A DNA stretch of 64,000 bases from Tyto alba (lineage: Eukaryota > Chordata > Aves > Strigiformes > Tytonidae). The notes under the pieces were generated by a model. It was not told where the DNA came from. It ran no database searches and saw nothing but the letters and a program-made list of their open reading frames with translations. The stretch lies in assembly GCF_018691265.1 (NCBI RefSeq), contig NW_024881303.1, positions 13,571,777 to 13,635,776 on the forward strand. Reading direction: 5' to 3'. Of the stretch, positions 33,192 to 47,700 are shown piece by piece (the first letter of the stretch is position 1; each line of letters begins with the position of its first letter). The position numbers and the translations under genes were made by a program.

Positions 33192-36100
33192 TCAAGCCAT
33201 TTTTTGTGTAGGCTGGAGGGGACAATTTTGATTTTAACTGAGGTTAGGAGGGTGTAGAGGCAAGCACTGAGATTCTGACACTAGTCATGAAATTTCATTA
33301 TCTTATATGATTTTATGTTACTGATTAAAATATACAAATAACTACTTGAATTTTAGAGAATGCCTTTCGTATTTCTCTATGAACTTGGTGAAAAGCTGCA
33401 TCTTAGATATGTTTTCACGATTTTATGTGGACATTGAAGAAAGGAAGGGTTGTACTGGATCATTATCTTCTGTCTTCTGCACTGAGGATGAACTGCACCA
33501 TATAATCCCATTTCTAACCTCATTATCCTTCATCGCTAGCCCATGAATTAACTTTTGCTCCTGCACTTCTCTCAGGAAGTTGTTTCAAGACTTTATGCAG
33601 CTGATTGTAAGGAAACTTGTTCTTTTTTCTTTCCTAAATTAATTCAGGACTCTCTATTCCCCTCCCAACATGATCCTCTACTTAGTTCTCCATTTCTTAC
33701 CTCATGCTAGCACAATTCATAGAGAGCAACCATATTTTGTCTGTACTCCCATTTTTGTCTCTCCTCCTAAAATAGACCCTCAGTTCCCTACAAGGATGAC
33801 TAATCCTTCTTTCTACCTGTTCTGGTCTGAGTTCATCTTCACACACAACATAACACAGAGCACTGTCTGCAGTTTATTGTTACTTTGTATAATGATATTA
33901 ATGCATCCCTATTTCTTTTGGAAATATTTAGCTTTTACTACAGGCGAGTATCATATTGCATTTTATCATTGTACTGGTGACTCATAGTAATTTTGTGATT
34001 AAGTTCTATGCTCAGGTCTTTTGCCTGATTTGTCATTTCCAGCTGACCAGAACCGTTTTTATAATGGTACTTATTAGTCACAGTACACTTGGTGAAGAAA
34101 TATGTTGGCTATCACATTCAGGAATAAATGGGTCCCACCATATTTGGTAGTATGATTTTTCCAATCTGTGTCAGGGAAATTTATGTATCCTCACAATGAT
34201 ACAATTTCTGATAGCCATTTTCTCTCCAACAAAATATTAATGAGGTCCTCCTCATCCAGTTTCAGATTTGACCCATGTGAGACAACGGTACACTTCTGAC
34301 ACTAGTTAATTTTACAGTCCTGCATTAAAATTGTTTTTGATCTTAAAAGCTTCAGTTCTATCCATGTTATTGCAATTTTTTACTTGCAGAAGTGGTCTTT
34401 ATTAAACTATGGCAGTATTCTACTCCTGATTTTATTTCTAGCTTTTGGAAGAGTATCATGTATTTCAGTATCCACGTTCCAATCATGACTGATACTCCAC
34501 CATGCCTTGTTATGGCTCTACTCTCTGATTTCCTGTCCTGCTCTATTGGTTACACTTCCTCTGGTTTGTAAACTTGCCACCTTTCATTGGTTTCCAAACA
34601 GCTAAGCTGCCTCTCTGTTACCTCATCCACTTCAACTTGATCATGTATAATCCTTTCAGTAACTGAACTGTCTCCATGACTACTCCACTATTCTCTGCTT
34701 TTTGCTTTGCTGCTTCTGCTGATTTTTTTTTTTTTTTCTTTTTACTGAACTCTTTAAACTGCTTTTCTTTTGCCTGTGTGATAAAATCAGGTTTGGAGAA
34801 TTGAACATGACTATTTTCCAGTCTTCTTCCTTGAGCGTCTTAGATTAAAGCTCTTCTGAATGGTTATGCCAGTTTGAAGCTTACAAAATCAGTTCCTCAG
34901 GTATTTAGGCAGAGGCCATTTTAAGTGGCCATTTTCTCTGAATCCTTCCTTGTATATTTGTTTTATTACATTATTTTATTTAGAGTGTTTGTCAGGCCTG
35001 AATCATAATAATGATGTTTTCTGGTGTTTTAATTTGTTTTTTTTTGTGTTTTTTTTTTTTTCTGGTTGTGTTTTTTTTTTTCTTTTTTGTTTTTTTTTTT
35101 TTTCCTGTGTTGAGAAGTTAAATAATTTGTAGGAATATTATCATCTACCATAAAAGGATGTAAACAACTGTTCAAGAAACAGCCCCTGTAGAGAGTGTAC
35201 AAAGTCAAGAATCTTGATTTGGCAGCAGAGTTATTCAATGTAAATCTCATGCAAGCCACAAAGCCATTTTGGCTGCCACTTCTGAGAAAGCTGCTTGTGG
35301 ATGTAGAGTTTATGCTGACAAATCTCCTTCCCATCATCCTGATCCAAAAAAATGTCCGTACAGAAGTACTTCTCGAGAGACATACAGTGTTCAGCTGGCA
35401 ATCCTTTTTCTTTAGATGCCTGGCTTTTTGCCAGGAAAGGCCATTTTTGATTGATCTGAGGGCAATATGTATTTGTCATACTTCTGATTTCTTCAGACAC
35501 TTCTGACTGCTCATTCCATCTGACTGAACAGTTGGTTTATTCTGAACAGAGCTAGGTAGTTCTTCTCTGTGGAGCAGATATCATTGAACACCATCAGTGC
35601 ATTCTGTTAAGTCTGACAGATGTCTTCTGACTTAACAATTTTCCATTTCATTTAAGGGGCTTAGGAACGTATAGATGGTCCACCAAAGTAGGAATAAATT
35701 TGAATTAAAAGATTAAAGTAATGTTTAGTTTCACCCTCTAAACCCAGGCAAGTCTCCAGAGACTTCTACCATCCCAACTATCTGGAATATTTGGATGGCA
35801 GCTCTCCAGTTAAGTAGTTGCAAGAAGGGTTGCTGGCTTCAGTAGATGTTACTTCCCTCCCAAATTTAGCAGTGGGTCAACAACTTTTAGAAGAATTCTG
35901 CAATAGAAGACTCTGGCACTTTATGGTCACTTTTCACCCTCTGTCTTTAATGATTGGTTTGTTCATACAAAAACTTGAGTTCACATTTGCATGTGCAACT
36001 ATTACCATTGAACACAGAGGTTATATTTCCTTATGTGCAAGTTGCCAGTGCAGATCCAAGCTGAGAGTTCATATCATGGATGACATTTGCACAGATTTTC

Positions 36101-39100
36101 ACTTCTTGTATATTTGGAATTTCTGACCTCCAGAATGCTGGAGAACATTCCTCTTGTACTTCTTTCTGTCAGAAAAGTGGGGACTGGACATTTCTAACTG
36201 GTTTCTTTTTTGTTTTTCTTCCTATCCAGTTGCCCTCAGACATTTGCATATCGCATTTTGGCAAATATAGGTATATAATTCATTCTGATTCTTTTGTCTG
36301 CTTGAAAACGGGTTTCTGCCTTTGGAAAATTTGGCCCTATCTATTCATGAGCACTTTCAACAACTCTACATATATTTTTTTGTTGTTTCAATAGCCACTT
36401 CGTTGGCCAAAGTGACACTGTGTTGACACTACACTGGCCAAAAGAACTCCTGCAGTTTCAATTGGCAGGATTATTTTCCAATTCCTTCCCTTGATTGTTG
36501 GGACATGTAGCTAACTTTATACAGCTTCTTTGTTTCAGCCAAAGGATGGGAACATTTTGTTGAGAGAGCGAAGTCTGTCCTCTTTACATACTGTTTATTT
36601 TACATTTGAGGAGTTCATGAAGCAGGATGTCCTACATCACTTCATAGTTTTAATAAGGAAGCTGTCAGTTTTTATTTAACTGAACATTATTAAGTGAAAA
36701 GATACAAATACTTCAGTCCAAACATCTTTATACATATTTTCCAACAACTTGCTTTACCACATCAGTTGTTCAGAATCTGGAAATGTAACACACTTTAATT
36801 ACACATAATGTGATGTAATGAAAAGCTTGTTAGTCTTCAGCACAAGTCAATAAAAGAAAACAACTCAAAAACCTTGACTATAATTTGTGTGTTTTTCACT
36901 TGTGTGTTTTTCTGTGCATATCTTAACATCTATTACGTGTTCTTCCTCTCTTACCTCCTCTTATTTTCTGTGGTGCTTTTCCTGATGTAGTTTTGTGAGC
37001 TTGAAAACAAATAGGTAGAGGGAAGGGGAGGTAAATAGAGAAAAAAGAGTTCCTGTCTTCTATTGTTTTTCATGAAAAGTGGAAACTGGCCCCTATCTGA
37101 TACAATTTTTTCATTTATTTTTTAATGTTTTCCTAGTCATTTTTCTTAATAGCTAGTTCTGTCCAGCTGAAACAGTGAAGGCAACAATTTCCATGCCCAG
37201 AGAAATCACTTGGCACTGAGAAATGACCAATTACTTGTTAAAACAAGGACAGGTGAACCCTACTGGGGCAGATCCATTGTCATAACAATGAATTTTGGCT
37301 GATTACACTTTTGTGGTTTCTTTTTTTTCCTTCTATATTTATTTTTGTAATGATACCCTACATCTATATTTCATGATAGGCTCAACTCCCCCCATTCTTG
37401 CCTTGTTTGTCTTACCTTCTAAAATCTCTTATTTCTTCACAATCTGATCTCTTAATGTTGTAAAAGTTGTCTCAGCAAGACATAGATCTCATACATATAA
37501 ACTGTTCCTGTTAATGTTAAGAAAAATAAATGCAGCTAAGTCAAAGTAAATTACTACCTGCAGAATAATAATAAAAAGCAACAGTACTTTGGTATAAGGA
37601 ATTTATTTTACCTACAAGAAGGTGAATAGGAATGTTAGATAAATTCTAGGATTGGAGAAGACCACTCATTCTCATTCATAAAAAACCCCAAACCCTCATT
37701 CATTCAATATCAAGCAGCTGGCATTATTGACAGTAGATTCCTTTTAAGGTCAAAATGATGTATCTTTCTCCTCTCCTACTTTTTAATGATGTCTGGGATT
37801 TCAAAAGAACCTATGGGATTTAGTAACAATTTCCCTTTAAAGGGCAGTTGGATTTGGGAGTCTAACTCTTCTAGGTTCTTTCAAAAATACAAGCTGTTAT
37901 TAATAAACTATCATCCGATGCCTGTAACATTACATCAGACTTCAGCTTTTTTAGGTCCAGAAGACCATATGGGCAGTGTATTTTCAACAACTTCTAGTAA
38001 CTTCTAGCTATCTTACCAAGTATTTAAGTAAATTTGTTTAGGAATGAGAGCTTACTGGTAATTTGGCTTTCATTCTAGGAATTCAGGCAAAGAGGGAGCA
38101 CTCATTAGTTATTGAACTACTAAACACTGTAATGATAATCTGATTTAACTGTAAAGGTATTCTTATAAAGTGAGATTTCATTTATTTTAATATAGCTAGT
38201 TGTTAATATCTAAAAGATTAGGAAGAAAAAAACTACATTGTAAGTAAATAAGAGTCATATTATAGAATGTTTTCCATAAGTAGTTAGGAAATAATGATAG
38301 TTCTGGAGACATTAAAAAATGTCTTCATAATTAAAGCTGAGTTAATATGAAAACCTTATGAAACCCTGTCTTAAGCCCTTGATATCACTTTTCTATGTGA
38401 AACTTCTTTCACCAGGATGTGGCTGGATTTATTGTGGGGAAAAAGCAGAGTCTCGTTCAAGAAAATATGTTAAATAATTTTGCACTTAAAACATGCTCAA
38501 CAGAGTTTCAGGACTAATACTTCAAGTGTATGCTTTATGCTTTAGTGGGATGATTCTTGAAATAGTAACCTTTCAATTAAAGAGAAGAAAAAAATCCCGA
38601 CACTATTAGATTTCTTTGGTTAGATATCATGGACAACAGTTGTGAATTCAGTGTCTTCTTCTGTATGATATTACTGTGAGTGAGGTAATTATTTTGTTGA
38701 GACAGGTCCTGCAAATGTTTCCTCACTGTGATTGCTACCAAATCCTAGATGCCTGCTGCCTCCTAGAATAAACATATGGCAGGAAAGCTGCTGGTGGAAA
38801 TTTTGTTTTATATTCAGTGTAACAGGGTAACAATGGTAACAGTTGCCACTGTTCAAAGGGAAACGACTGATTCAAAACAAAACCTTAACCTGGCAACCTG
38901 TCAGAGCGAGACAAGCAGTGATGCCAGTCAAAACAGCGAAGGCTGTACTGTTCCTCCTCCCTCAGTCTTTCTCCTACTATGAAAGGCTGTATTATGTTTA
39001 TAGTATTTATTTTATCTCTGAACCTTTTGCTGATGCAGTGCTTCAGTGCTTTTTTTATAGTCATTTCCTGCTCTTAGGTGGAATGCTTTAAGAAATTATC

Positions 39101-40940
39101 AGTCTGTTTCGTTGTTGTGCCTGTGTTGCACTTCAATGCCCAAAGTTTTACCGTCTGTTAGTCAAAGCTTCTGCTTTGGCTGGAACTAGAGAAGCTGCTC
39201 CAAGAGAGGGGTGGGATATAGCTGCACCACGTCAGGAACAGGTTAGAGAAGGAGCTGTGGCAGCCCAACAGCTGCAGGGTAAACTCTGGCAAGGCATCTG
39301 ACAACATCTGGCAGCATCTGGTGAAGCATCTGACAAAAACCCTCTCATCCTCTCTAATGTACTAGGTCAAATGGGGACAGATGGAGGTTTTGTGTTGGTT
39401 CAGGGTGGGACTGCATGCCAGGCAGCTGAATTTTTGAGTAAGGCTTTTATAGTCCAGAAGTTTGGGCACTTAGATCTTGTAATGTGTCAGTAGGAGAACT
39501 AGCCAGGTACCACCCTGGGGCACCTCAGGTTTGAGGCTGAGGAGAAGCTAACCAATGCCATATTCTGCAGTCTAAGAGTGGAGCAGCAACATGAAAATCA
39601 ATCTTATCTACAGCTCTTGTGTAGAAGGTGACTCACCTCATGCTGATGCTACTTGCTGTGCATAGACTGGATAATGCCTTTACTTCTGAGGAGATCCTGG
39701 ACTGGAGCAGTTAGCTGCTGTCACTCAGAGAGCATCCTGCACTGTGGTGTGATTGTTATAACACACTTCAGCAGTGACCGTAGCCCAGAGCCAGAAATTA
39801 GAGTCAGATTGTCAACCATTATCTCTTTAAAAAAAAAGGTTTTCCACATTGGTAAAAGCACTAAGCAAATTGGTTGCCCAAAGAGAATCACAGATAATAT
39901 CTGTGTTCATTGAAACAAATAGTTCCCAAATAACCTTCTCAAGCCAGGAGGAAACATAGCCAAAATGCACGTAAATCCAAAGACCTGACCTTCCCCCACC
40001 ACCTCCCATACCTTAGTGAGTGATTTTGGCTGAAAATGAACAGAAAAACATTGGCATTTCCTCTGTCAAAATATTATTCTGCCCCCATAGATGTAGACAG
40101 TCTTTTCAAAATATATTTGATTTTTATCTGCAAAACAAGAAAATTTCCAAACAAGAGGAAACTTTAAAATCAGCTACTAAGAAAACCAGCTCTTTTTAAC
40201 CAGACTATTTACAAATCTAAATGCATCTGCTTGGCCAGAATACCAAGATGGAGGCAAATAAATATTTCTCATGCAGCTGCAGGATTACAGAATTAATATC
40301 CTTATGCCTCATTTGGTGAGTTTTGGCATGTCTTTTGCTGCTACTGTTATCTTCCTGTCAGATGCATTTGCTTGCTATGGACCAACCATAAAGCTGGATT
40401 GTCAGTGTAATGGAAGGACAGGAGGAATATTGCTAGATGTAACCATAGTTGTAGCAGCGAGTCAAATATAGTTAAAAACCTAGCAGGGTACCTCCCTGAT
40501 GTAGAAGCACAGCCTCTCGTGAAACTTACTCTGTTAAGATGAAAGGGGATCAGCCACTGGTGCAAGGCTATCATCTGAAGTTGTCCACAGCTGTCTCTTG
40601 TTACCAGCATTTCCCACTTTTCATTTCATAGACAAAGGACAAGGTCTGATGCCACCTGACGATACAGACCAAGAAAAACTTAAGCCATTGCAGCTGTACT
40701 GATTTTAACCTGCAAGGGAATTGGCTATGAGTATTTGATGTGGCAGCTGAGACTGTGAGTGAAAGAGGCTATTTGCTGGAGAGCCAGCGTCTCCCTCCTC
40801 CTATCCCCATTGCATTCATTTCACTTATTTAATTTTCAGCTGAATAGTTTTGCTTTTTAACACAGTAATGCTGCAGTTGCTTCCCTTACCATCTTTCTTG
40901 CACCCACCTTAAAGAGGCCTGTCTCCTATGGAAGCCTTAT
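33192..40940. other. Unique AT-rich DNA, nothing recognised
   Basis: Frames up to about 105 codons exist on both strands (for example 33670-33987, 35195-35506, 35818-36126 and 36080-36394, all plus) without recognisable domains. Two small local duplications are visible: TTGTGTGTTTTTC twice at 36884-36914, and CATCTG four times at 39295-39332. No LTR, CR1 tail or RNA gene was seen. Confidence 0.45.
35035..35105 (+). repeat. T-rich low-complexity tract
   Basis: About 70 bases of T with isolated G and C (TTTTTTTTTTTCTGGTTGTG and similar). It has the same strand asymmetry as 14532-14662. It produces a spurious Lys-rich frame on the minus strand (35029-35337). Confidence 0.75.
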
Positions 40941-40944
40941 TCTA

Positions 40945-41755
40945 ACAGCTAGAAAAGCTTTTCCTAACATCTAATCCAAGTCTTCTGTCACACATGAAGC
41001 TGATTACTTCTTGCCATCCTCTGATGGAAACAGGATAAGTGATGACTTTAAAATTTTTAAAGTCAACATTGGCTGATGTTTATCATTCTGTCTTCAGTTT
41101 CTTCCTGATAGGTCACATTTTATAAATTTCCCCTTGTTCTTTGTTCTCCTCAGGACTCTTTCCAGTTTACCACATCTTTCTTAAAATTGCGAGACAAAAA
41201 TAGATGTAGAAGAGGCTTTGCCAGTCATTAGTAGAGTGGGATAATTTCCTTCCATGTTTTATGTAGAGCTTTCTTTTTAATAAACACAGAATTATATTAT
41301 TCTGTTTTGAAACCTTCGTCCGCAGTTGACTCATATTCAGTTTGTGATCCAACTTACCCAGTCCTTCCTTTTCCAGCCTTCCCTTTTTGATACTGTATAT
41401 TTGAGTTTCTCTTCTAATGCAAAGCTTTGCACTTCATAAAATTTCATCTAAATGATTTTATTCCTTTCCCCCCCTCCCCCCCTGCTAAGTTATCACACTT
41501 ATTTTGAACCTTTTCTTTCAAACTGCTTGCAGTCTCTTCCACTTCTGTGATTTGCCCAGGTCTTAGGACTATTCCCTGTTCCCCTGAGTTATTAATTACT
41601 TCAACTGTGAACTGTGCTGACACCTTCTCAAGTATATTCTTTTAGTTTGAAAACGAGCCACTGGCCATTCACTTCTTTCCACACATCTGTATACCTATCT
41701 TGTAGCAATAATATCTAGATAAAGTTTCACTTGTTTTCTTAGTGAAGAAATTGTT
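40945..41755 (-). mobile_element. Old CR1-type LINE fragment
   Basis: A diverged CR1 body read on the minus strand. Recognisable blocks on the plus strand are AGAAAAGCTTTTCCTAACAT (40951), the TTCTTCCTGATAGGTCACAT to CTCAGGACTCTTTCCAGTTT section (41100-41168), ACCACATCTTTCTTAAAATT, TTGACTCATATTCAGTTTGT (41327), and ATCTTGTAGCAATAATATCT near 41697. These follow in order the 3' part of CR1 ORF2 and the distal RT region. Frames are destroyed by many changes, and I see no 3' tail. It is older than the CR1 at 62011. A polypyrimidine run (CCCCCCCTCCCCCCC, 41469-41483) lies inside. Confidence 0.7.
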
Positions 41756-41759
41756 TTTG

Positions 41760-44700
41760 AGATAATATCAGTAAATTTTATGTTTATTTCCCTACCTTTA
41801 TACTTGTTTATTATTATTATTATTATTTATTTTTTTTCCTTAAGTATAATTATTCTAAAATATTTGAAAATTGTTCTTTCCATTTAACTCATCTGGTTTC
41901 CAAGCATCTTCAGCTTCCTAGATCAAATTCTTCAGTTGGTGGTTAATCCAGTTCAATTATAACACGTTTCCTCATCTGGTGAATAAGACTCCTGGTTGGT
42001 GTTTGTACTTTACTCACTGAGAAGCCAAAGGAACACTTTGTACAAAATGAAGTGTGTTGCTTCTAATAGTACCTGCCTGCTTGTCACAATATCTTTCCTG
42101 TGCTCATTCAATTAGGGATATAGAATTTTGGCTGATTTACAATATTTTTTTTAATTGCAATTCCTTCATGTGATGTTTTTTGTTGCTTACTTTTTGTTCC
42201 TTCAAGCCTAGCATTTGAACTACTTATTTTTAAAATTGCCAGTGTAGATTGAAATGTTTAGACTTAAACATTTATCAGAATAGCCTCTGGATTTTCCTTA
42301 ATATGAGCTGGCTTGAAATTTTTCAGCATGTATTTACTGATTTATTTAATTGTCGATCTATTTATTTGCTTAATTTAGTCACCTCAGATAAGGGAGCTGA
42401 TACTGTATTTCTTCACTAGCAACAGCAAAGTTTCAGATTTAGTGAAGTTCCACAAGAAAAGTGTGATATGAAAAAATGTTTAATACAGAGCAATATATCT
42501 ATTGCTAATTTTTGTAAATCTTACTTTCCCTGGTTCCACTTAAGCTTCTGGATAAACAGCCATTGACTTCAGTAGTGCTAGAATATTTTCCAGTTTTGTA
42601 GTTTTGTAGATTTCTAAAAATTTTGTGGTACTTTTGTAGAGTAAGGCATTACTGTGTAAGTGTTGGAATAACAGCATAGGACTGTTAATATAAACACAAT
42701 CGTGCATAGATGCTGAAATACATAGTATTTTTTTTCAGCTCCTAATTTTAATGAAGCTTTTCTGATGCACTGAAAAATGCTTCCACAGTGGTTGCATTAA
42801 CAACTCAGTGCAAGTGTACTTGGACATTAGACAGTGCTCTCTTTTGGGTAATTTTGTTCTATGTCTTCCTCAAATAAGATTTAATGAGAAGAACTGTCAT
42901 ACTGTAGTGAAAATGAAGCCATGGTCTAGTATGTGTTCTACTTTTTGTTAAACACTGGCTTTCAATAAATATTATATTATATTAATGATATGATATTATA
43001 TGATATGAAAGTTCTCAGTCAGTTGAAAGCAACCTGTGAAGCAGACATTAAACATCATGAATCAAGTTAGTCTCAATATAAATATGGGAGTGTTTCTCCT
43101 AACAATATGTTATTATTTAATTTTACTTGCATTCTCGTTTCTAATTCTTTAAAACACATTCTCTTCATGTTGTGAAGCTTGTTTCACAGTTGTGAAAGCT
43201 ACAGATTTAGTTATTTTATTTTAAATTAAATTTCCTATTCTTTAGTAACCACAGGACTCAAGAGCTGGAGACTAAAGGAAAACATGAAATGTTTGTGAAT
43301 TGTTCCATGGCTATAATAGTTTCTTCAATTATTATCTCATTGTTCAGTCTCCTGGTAGGAAAGACTTGCATTTTCTGAAATTAATACCTGTTTGGTCTTT
43401 GTGTTTTACTTTTGTGTCTGAAAGTCAGTCTTTATTTGATTTTGAACAGTATTTGTATCACCTGAATATAAAAATGTCTAGACAAAATTAAATGAACCAC
43501 ATTTGTGAGTTATATCAGGCACCAAATAAGTAAGGGCTCACTTCTGTTTAAAATATCATAAATCTTTAATAATGTCTTATGGTTTGAAAAATAATGCTTG
43601 TTTCCATATCTGCTATTTATTGAGATGGTTGAAATTGCTGTTTTCCAGCAAAATAGTGTTATATTAGCTCTGTTGCAGGTCACCTGTACTGATGAATCCT
43701 ATTCACTAGATGTACTTGAATAGGACAAAGGAATTAAAAGAGTTAATATTACGAGATTCTTTGTGTCATAGTTTTTAAAGTAACTCAGTCTCAGACTGCA
43801 CTCCAAATTAGAGACTCCTATTTTCTTACAACATTTCATATCAGTTTTCAGAAATGTTGTGCCTACCATATATATACTCTGTAATAAATATCTCCTCCTT
43901 CAAAAATTTATAATACCCTTTTCTGTCCAGAACAGCCTATTATTTCAATGGTGTCATATCACTTGTTTTTTTAAGCTGCCTTAGTTGTTTTTATTTTAGG
44001 ATGTATTGTTAGGTTAAGTGGTTTCTATAGTCTACATTTATTTTCTTTGATATGTGACATTATCCTAATGATAGCCTCTGTGCTGAAGTCCTATGTTTGA
44101 CTAAATGTTTTTGCTGAAACTGGAATCTAAGATCAAACAAGGTTTCTTCTCAAGCCATAATTCTAGTAAGTGAGTCTGTTTGTGATATGTATTGGCAGAA
44201 CAGAATGAGTAATTTTGCAATGAATAATTTATTTGATAAATGTAGATTCTCACTTCAGTATGTTGTAAGAACAAAGCAGTTACTTTGAATTATTCATTAT
44301 TCAGATTTAACCAATTTTTATAATCAGAAAATTACTGTAAAATTAATTGATATTGATAATTTCCCTGGGAATATTGCTTCAGATAAATTTGAAAATGGAG
44401 TTTAACTCTAATTGGTTAATTTCTGGTACACAGTAAACACAGTTTCTGCTACCAAATTAGATAAACTTTTGAGTGCCTGACACTGTTGTTTATCACGTAG
44501 TTTTAAAATATGATTCCTATGAATACTTGTGTATCAGTTCAGAAGCTCAGTTATATATAGTATTTGTACCACATGATTGCTTGAGTGTTCATGGAAAGCA
44601 CATATAAACAATATTTAAACATATTCAAGGTGAATTTGTTTAAAAATATATGTGAAAGGAAAGAGACTATCAAGTTTACATTATTTGGCTGAGATTATAA

Positions 44701-47700
44701 ATTATGTAATTTATAGCTTCATCCTGTTCCAATTCAGATCTGCTCCCTTCAGTGGAGGAAGACTTTGTACCGTGTGCTGAACTGGTTGGGAATGTGGAAA
44801 GGTCTGACACAGCTTTCTGGTCCCTGAGCAGATGTGGTACTGGCTGAACCTCTTGGCCCTGGTTCTTCCCCTCAGTCCCATTGCTTTGTGCTGTGTCAGT
44901 GAAAAACTGACTGACTGGCTGAGAGCTGCCCGGAGTAAGGCATCCCTCCAGCAGGTCTGTGCTTCTCCTTACATGGTCTGCAACTTAAGGAGGTTAATCA
45001 AAACTCTTAGTCTCCCCCAAATTGGGCAGCAATTTACTGGAACTGCTAGGATTTGTCTCCCATGATAACAAATGAAAATGACATCTGTGCTTCTATCTTT
45101 TGCCTGTAGTTTACCAGAAGAAGGTGTGAAGGTTTAAGATCATGACAACATCTGCCTGTCCTGCCAGGAAGACAATAGGAGTGGGAATTCTTGGCCTTGG
45201 GAATTTGTTTGCTGCAATTAGATTGCTGAGAGGAATTTTTACTCCTGTGATGTTTGCTTTCTGAAGTGAACACTGTGTATAGCAGATAAAAACAAATGTT
45301 CTTAAAATAGGAATTGGTATCTAGAAAAGTTAAAAGTGCAATTCAGTCTTCAGTTATTCAGGCACAGGTCAAATGAGAAGCTCTTCAGAACTTAGTGAAT
45401 TGAAAAGAATAAGTGCAGAATCTCTAAAATGTTATGCTAAAAATAATATTCCCGAGGAAAAGAAGAATAGATTTCCATCTAAACACATAATGTGATGCTG
45501 CACCTTTTCTTAGTATTAATGGGAACATTGGAACTGATCCCAACAACAACAAAAATAAAGGTAATTTTGGGGGACATTGTAGGTTTATTTAGGGTGAGAC
45601 AGATGTACTGAAACCCAGTGAAAACTTCAATGTTAATAAGGGAAAATAGTCAAGCACATTTTTTTGTGGCTATTTTAAGAATTTCACCTGAGTTCTTCAG
45701 ACCTCACCAGCCCTCTCACTATTGTTAGTATCCTGGTGAAAATGTGTTTTCAATCTCCGGCATTCCAAGATTGTAAGTAAATAATTCTGTCCTTGAACCA
45801 TAGTGCAGATTAATTACTAGCTGGAAATTGTTCCTCTTGAACAGAGAATATGCAAGTTTTTAACAAAGAGAATATTCATTAATCTTGTGAGATGTTTTTT
45901 TTGGAAGACAGATATGTATTTCTGAGGGGAAAAACACTAACAACTTTAGATAGGTGGCCAAATTTTCTGTATACTTGTATATCGCAAGTGTCCCAAACAA
46001 GATGTTATAATAGCTATGTGTCCTTGTAATGTCAAGTGCAACGTCTGGCTACTATGAAGTGGAATATTTATTCTGAGATATTAAAGCATTAAATGTGCAT
46101 TTTCAGACTGACCTAAACAATCTCGTTTCATCAAGACACTCGAAAAAAATCAATTAGTAACAGGCTGAAGAAAATGATTTTAAAAAAGACAATGGAAATA
46201 TTCAATAAAGTAGACAGACATACATCATTTTAAGGGCTGTATAATTAAAAACTCTGTGTTCTTTATCAGGAAGTTTAATCCATATAGGAGGTGGATAGAT
46301 AAAAATACATGTATATATGGGTACATTTATTATAGTTTCTTACATTTTTTTACTTAAGAGTTCTTTAGCCATGTTATTTCAACATTAGGTGGAGTGATGT
46401 CATTGCAGCTCTGACTTACTTGCAACATGAGGAGTGTTGACCTAGAAGCTTGTTAGCTCTGAAGGTATGCTCTGGGTCCTCTTTAACTTGCTTTATCATT
46501 CAAATTCATATAAGGCACTATGGCCTGCATGTATTTTATGTGTTCTCCTTTGATTCATAGAGTATCTGAGTCTGTTGTAATTGTAGGTGGCAAACTTTTT
46601 CATAACCTTTAATTTTAGAGCACTGCTTTGGTCTTAAGAATCCTTGAAGCAGTTTCTCATATCTGCAAATGTTCCACAAATACTAATGAACATTGGAGAC
46701 GTAGACTAAAGATCTGATTTTTTTCACTGTTCACTGATCAGTAGGGTAAAATTAGATAAAGTTTATCTGTAATGATAAAAAACACTTTTCACTTCAATTT
46801 AAAGGGCAGAAAGTCCTTCTGACAAAGAACATTTAGAAACTTACAGTCTTCCTTGAACAGCTGTAAGGTTGCTACTTTGGACCAGATGAATTCTGGAACA
46901 TCATATGTGGATGAAATTAAAAAAAAAAAAAACAGAAAGAAGTTTTTTGGGACTACTAAAGACTGTAGATCTTAAAGGTTAAAACCGTGAGAAAGGAAAA
47001 ATATCACATTAGGAAATAATAAAGGTGCTAGAAAAAAAACAAAACAAATAGGAAGAAAAAGCTACATAATGAAGTAAGACTTAATGAATGATTTTTCTTC
47101 TGATTTATGGCCACTAGAAGGACTGTGCTTGGCACCCCCCTAGACATCTGCACTTGCTGCCATAGATGTATTTTTTGTGTGGCTGTGTACCCAATGCAAT
47201 AGGTAATTGATCATTACGACTAGAGCTAACAGCAGAATTCAGGGTCATGGGGCACAGGAGAACAGTGTGAGGGTAGGAGTGTTTGTGGACACTACCATCA
47301 AATAGTCACAATAACCAAGCCCACATACTTAGTTGCTGCCAGGTAATGCTGAGTTAATGGGAGCAAATGCTTGAAATGAATTTCTTGCTGCCATCTTGTG
47401 TCTAAAGGAAAAATGGCAAGGAAATTTCTAGAGTTTCACGTACTGATTTTACATTCAACATCACGATATTCCTCTTAACACCAAAGTGCATACAGTGGCC
47501 AGTCCTAATATGAAAGTTTTAATGGTTTGCCTTTGAGAAGAATGGGAACGTGTAATTTAGCTTGTGCAAGATATTATGTGCGTTTTCGGTGAGAAGTACT
47601 CAGTAGAGTGGCAGCTAAGATGTTAAAAGTTGCTCTCCCCAAGCCTGTTCCCAGTTGAATGGTTTGATGAGGTGCCAGAAGAAATGCTTAATAATGTTAC

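Noticed and set aside
37630..37700. ATTGGAGAAGACC as a CR1 3' end
   Set aside because: Only about 13 bases resemble CR1 and the diagnostic ATTCTATG tail is absent.
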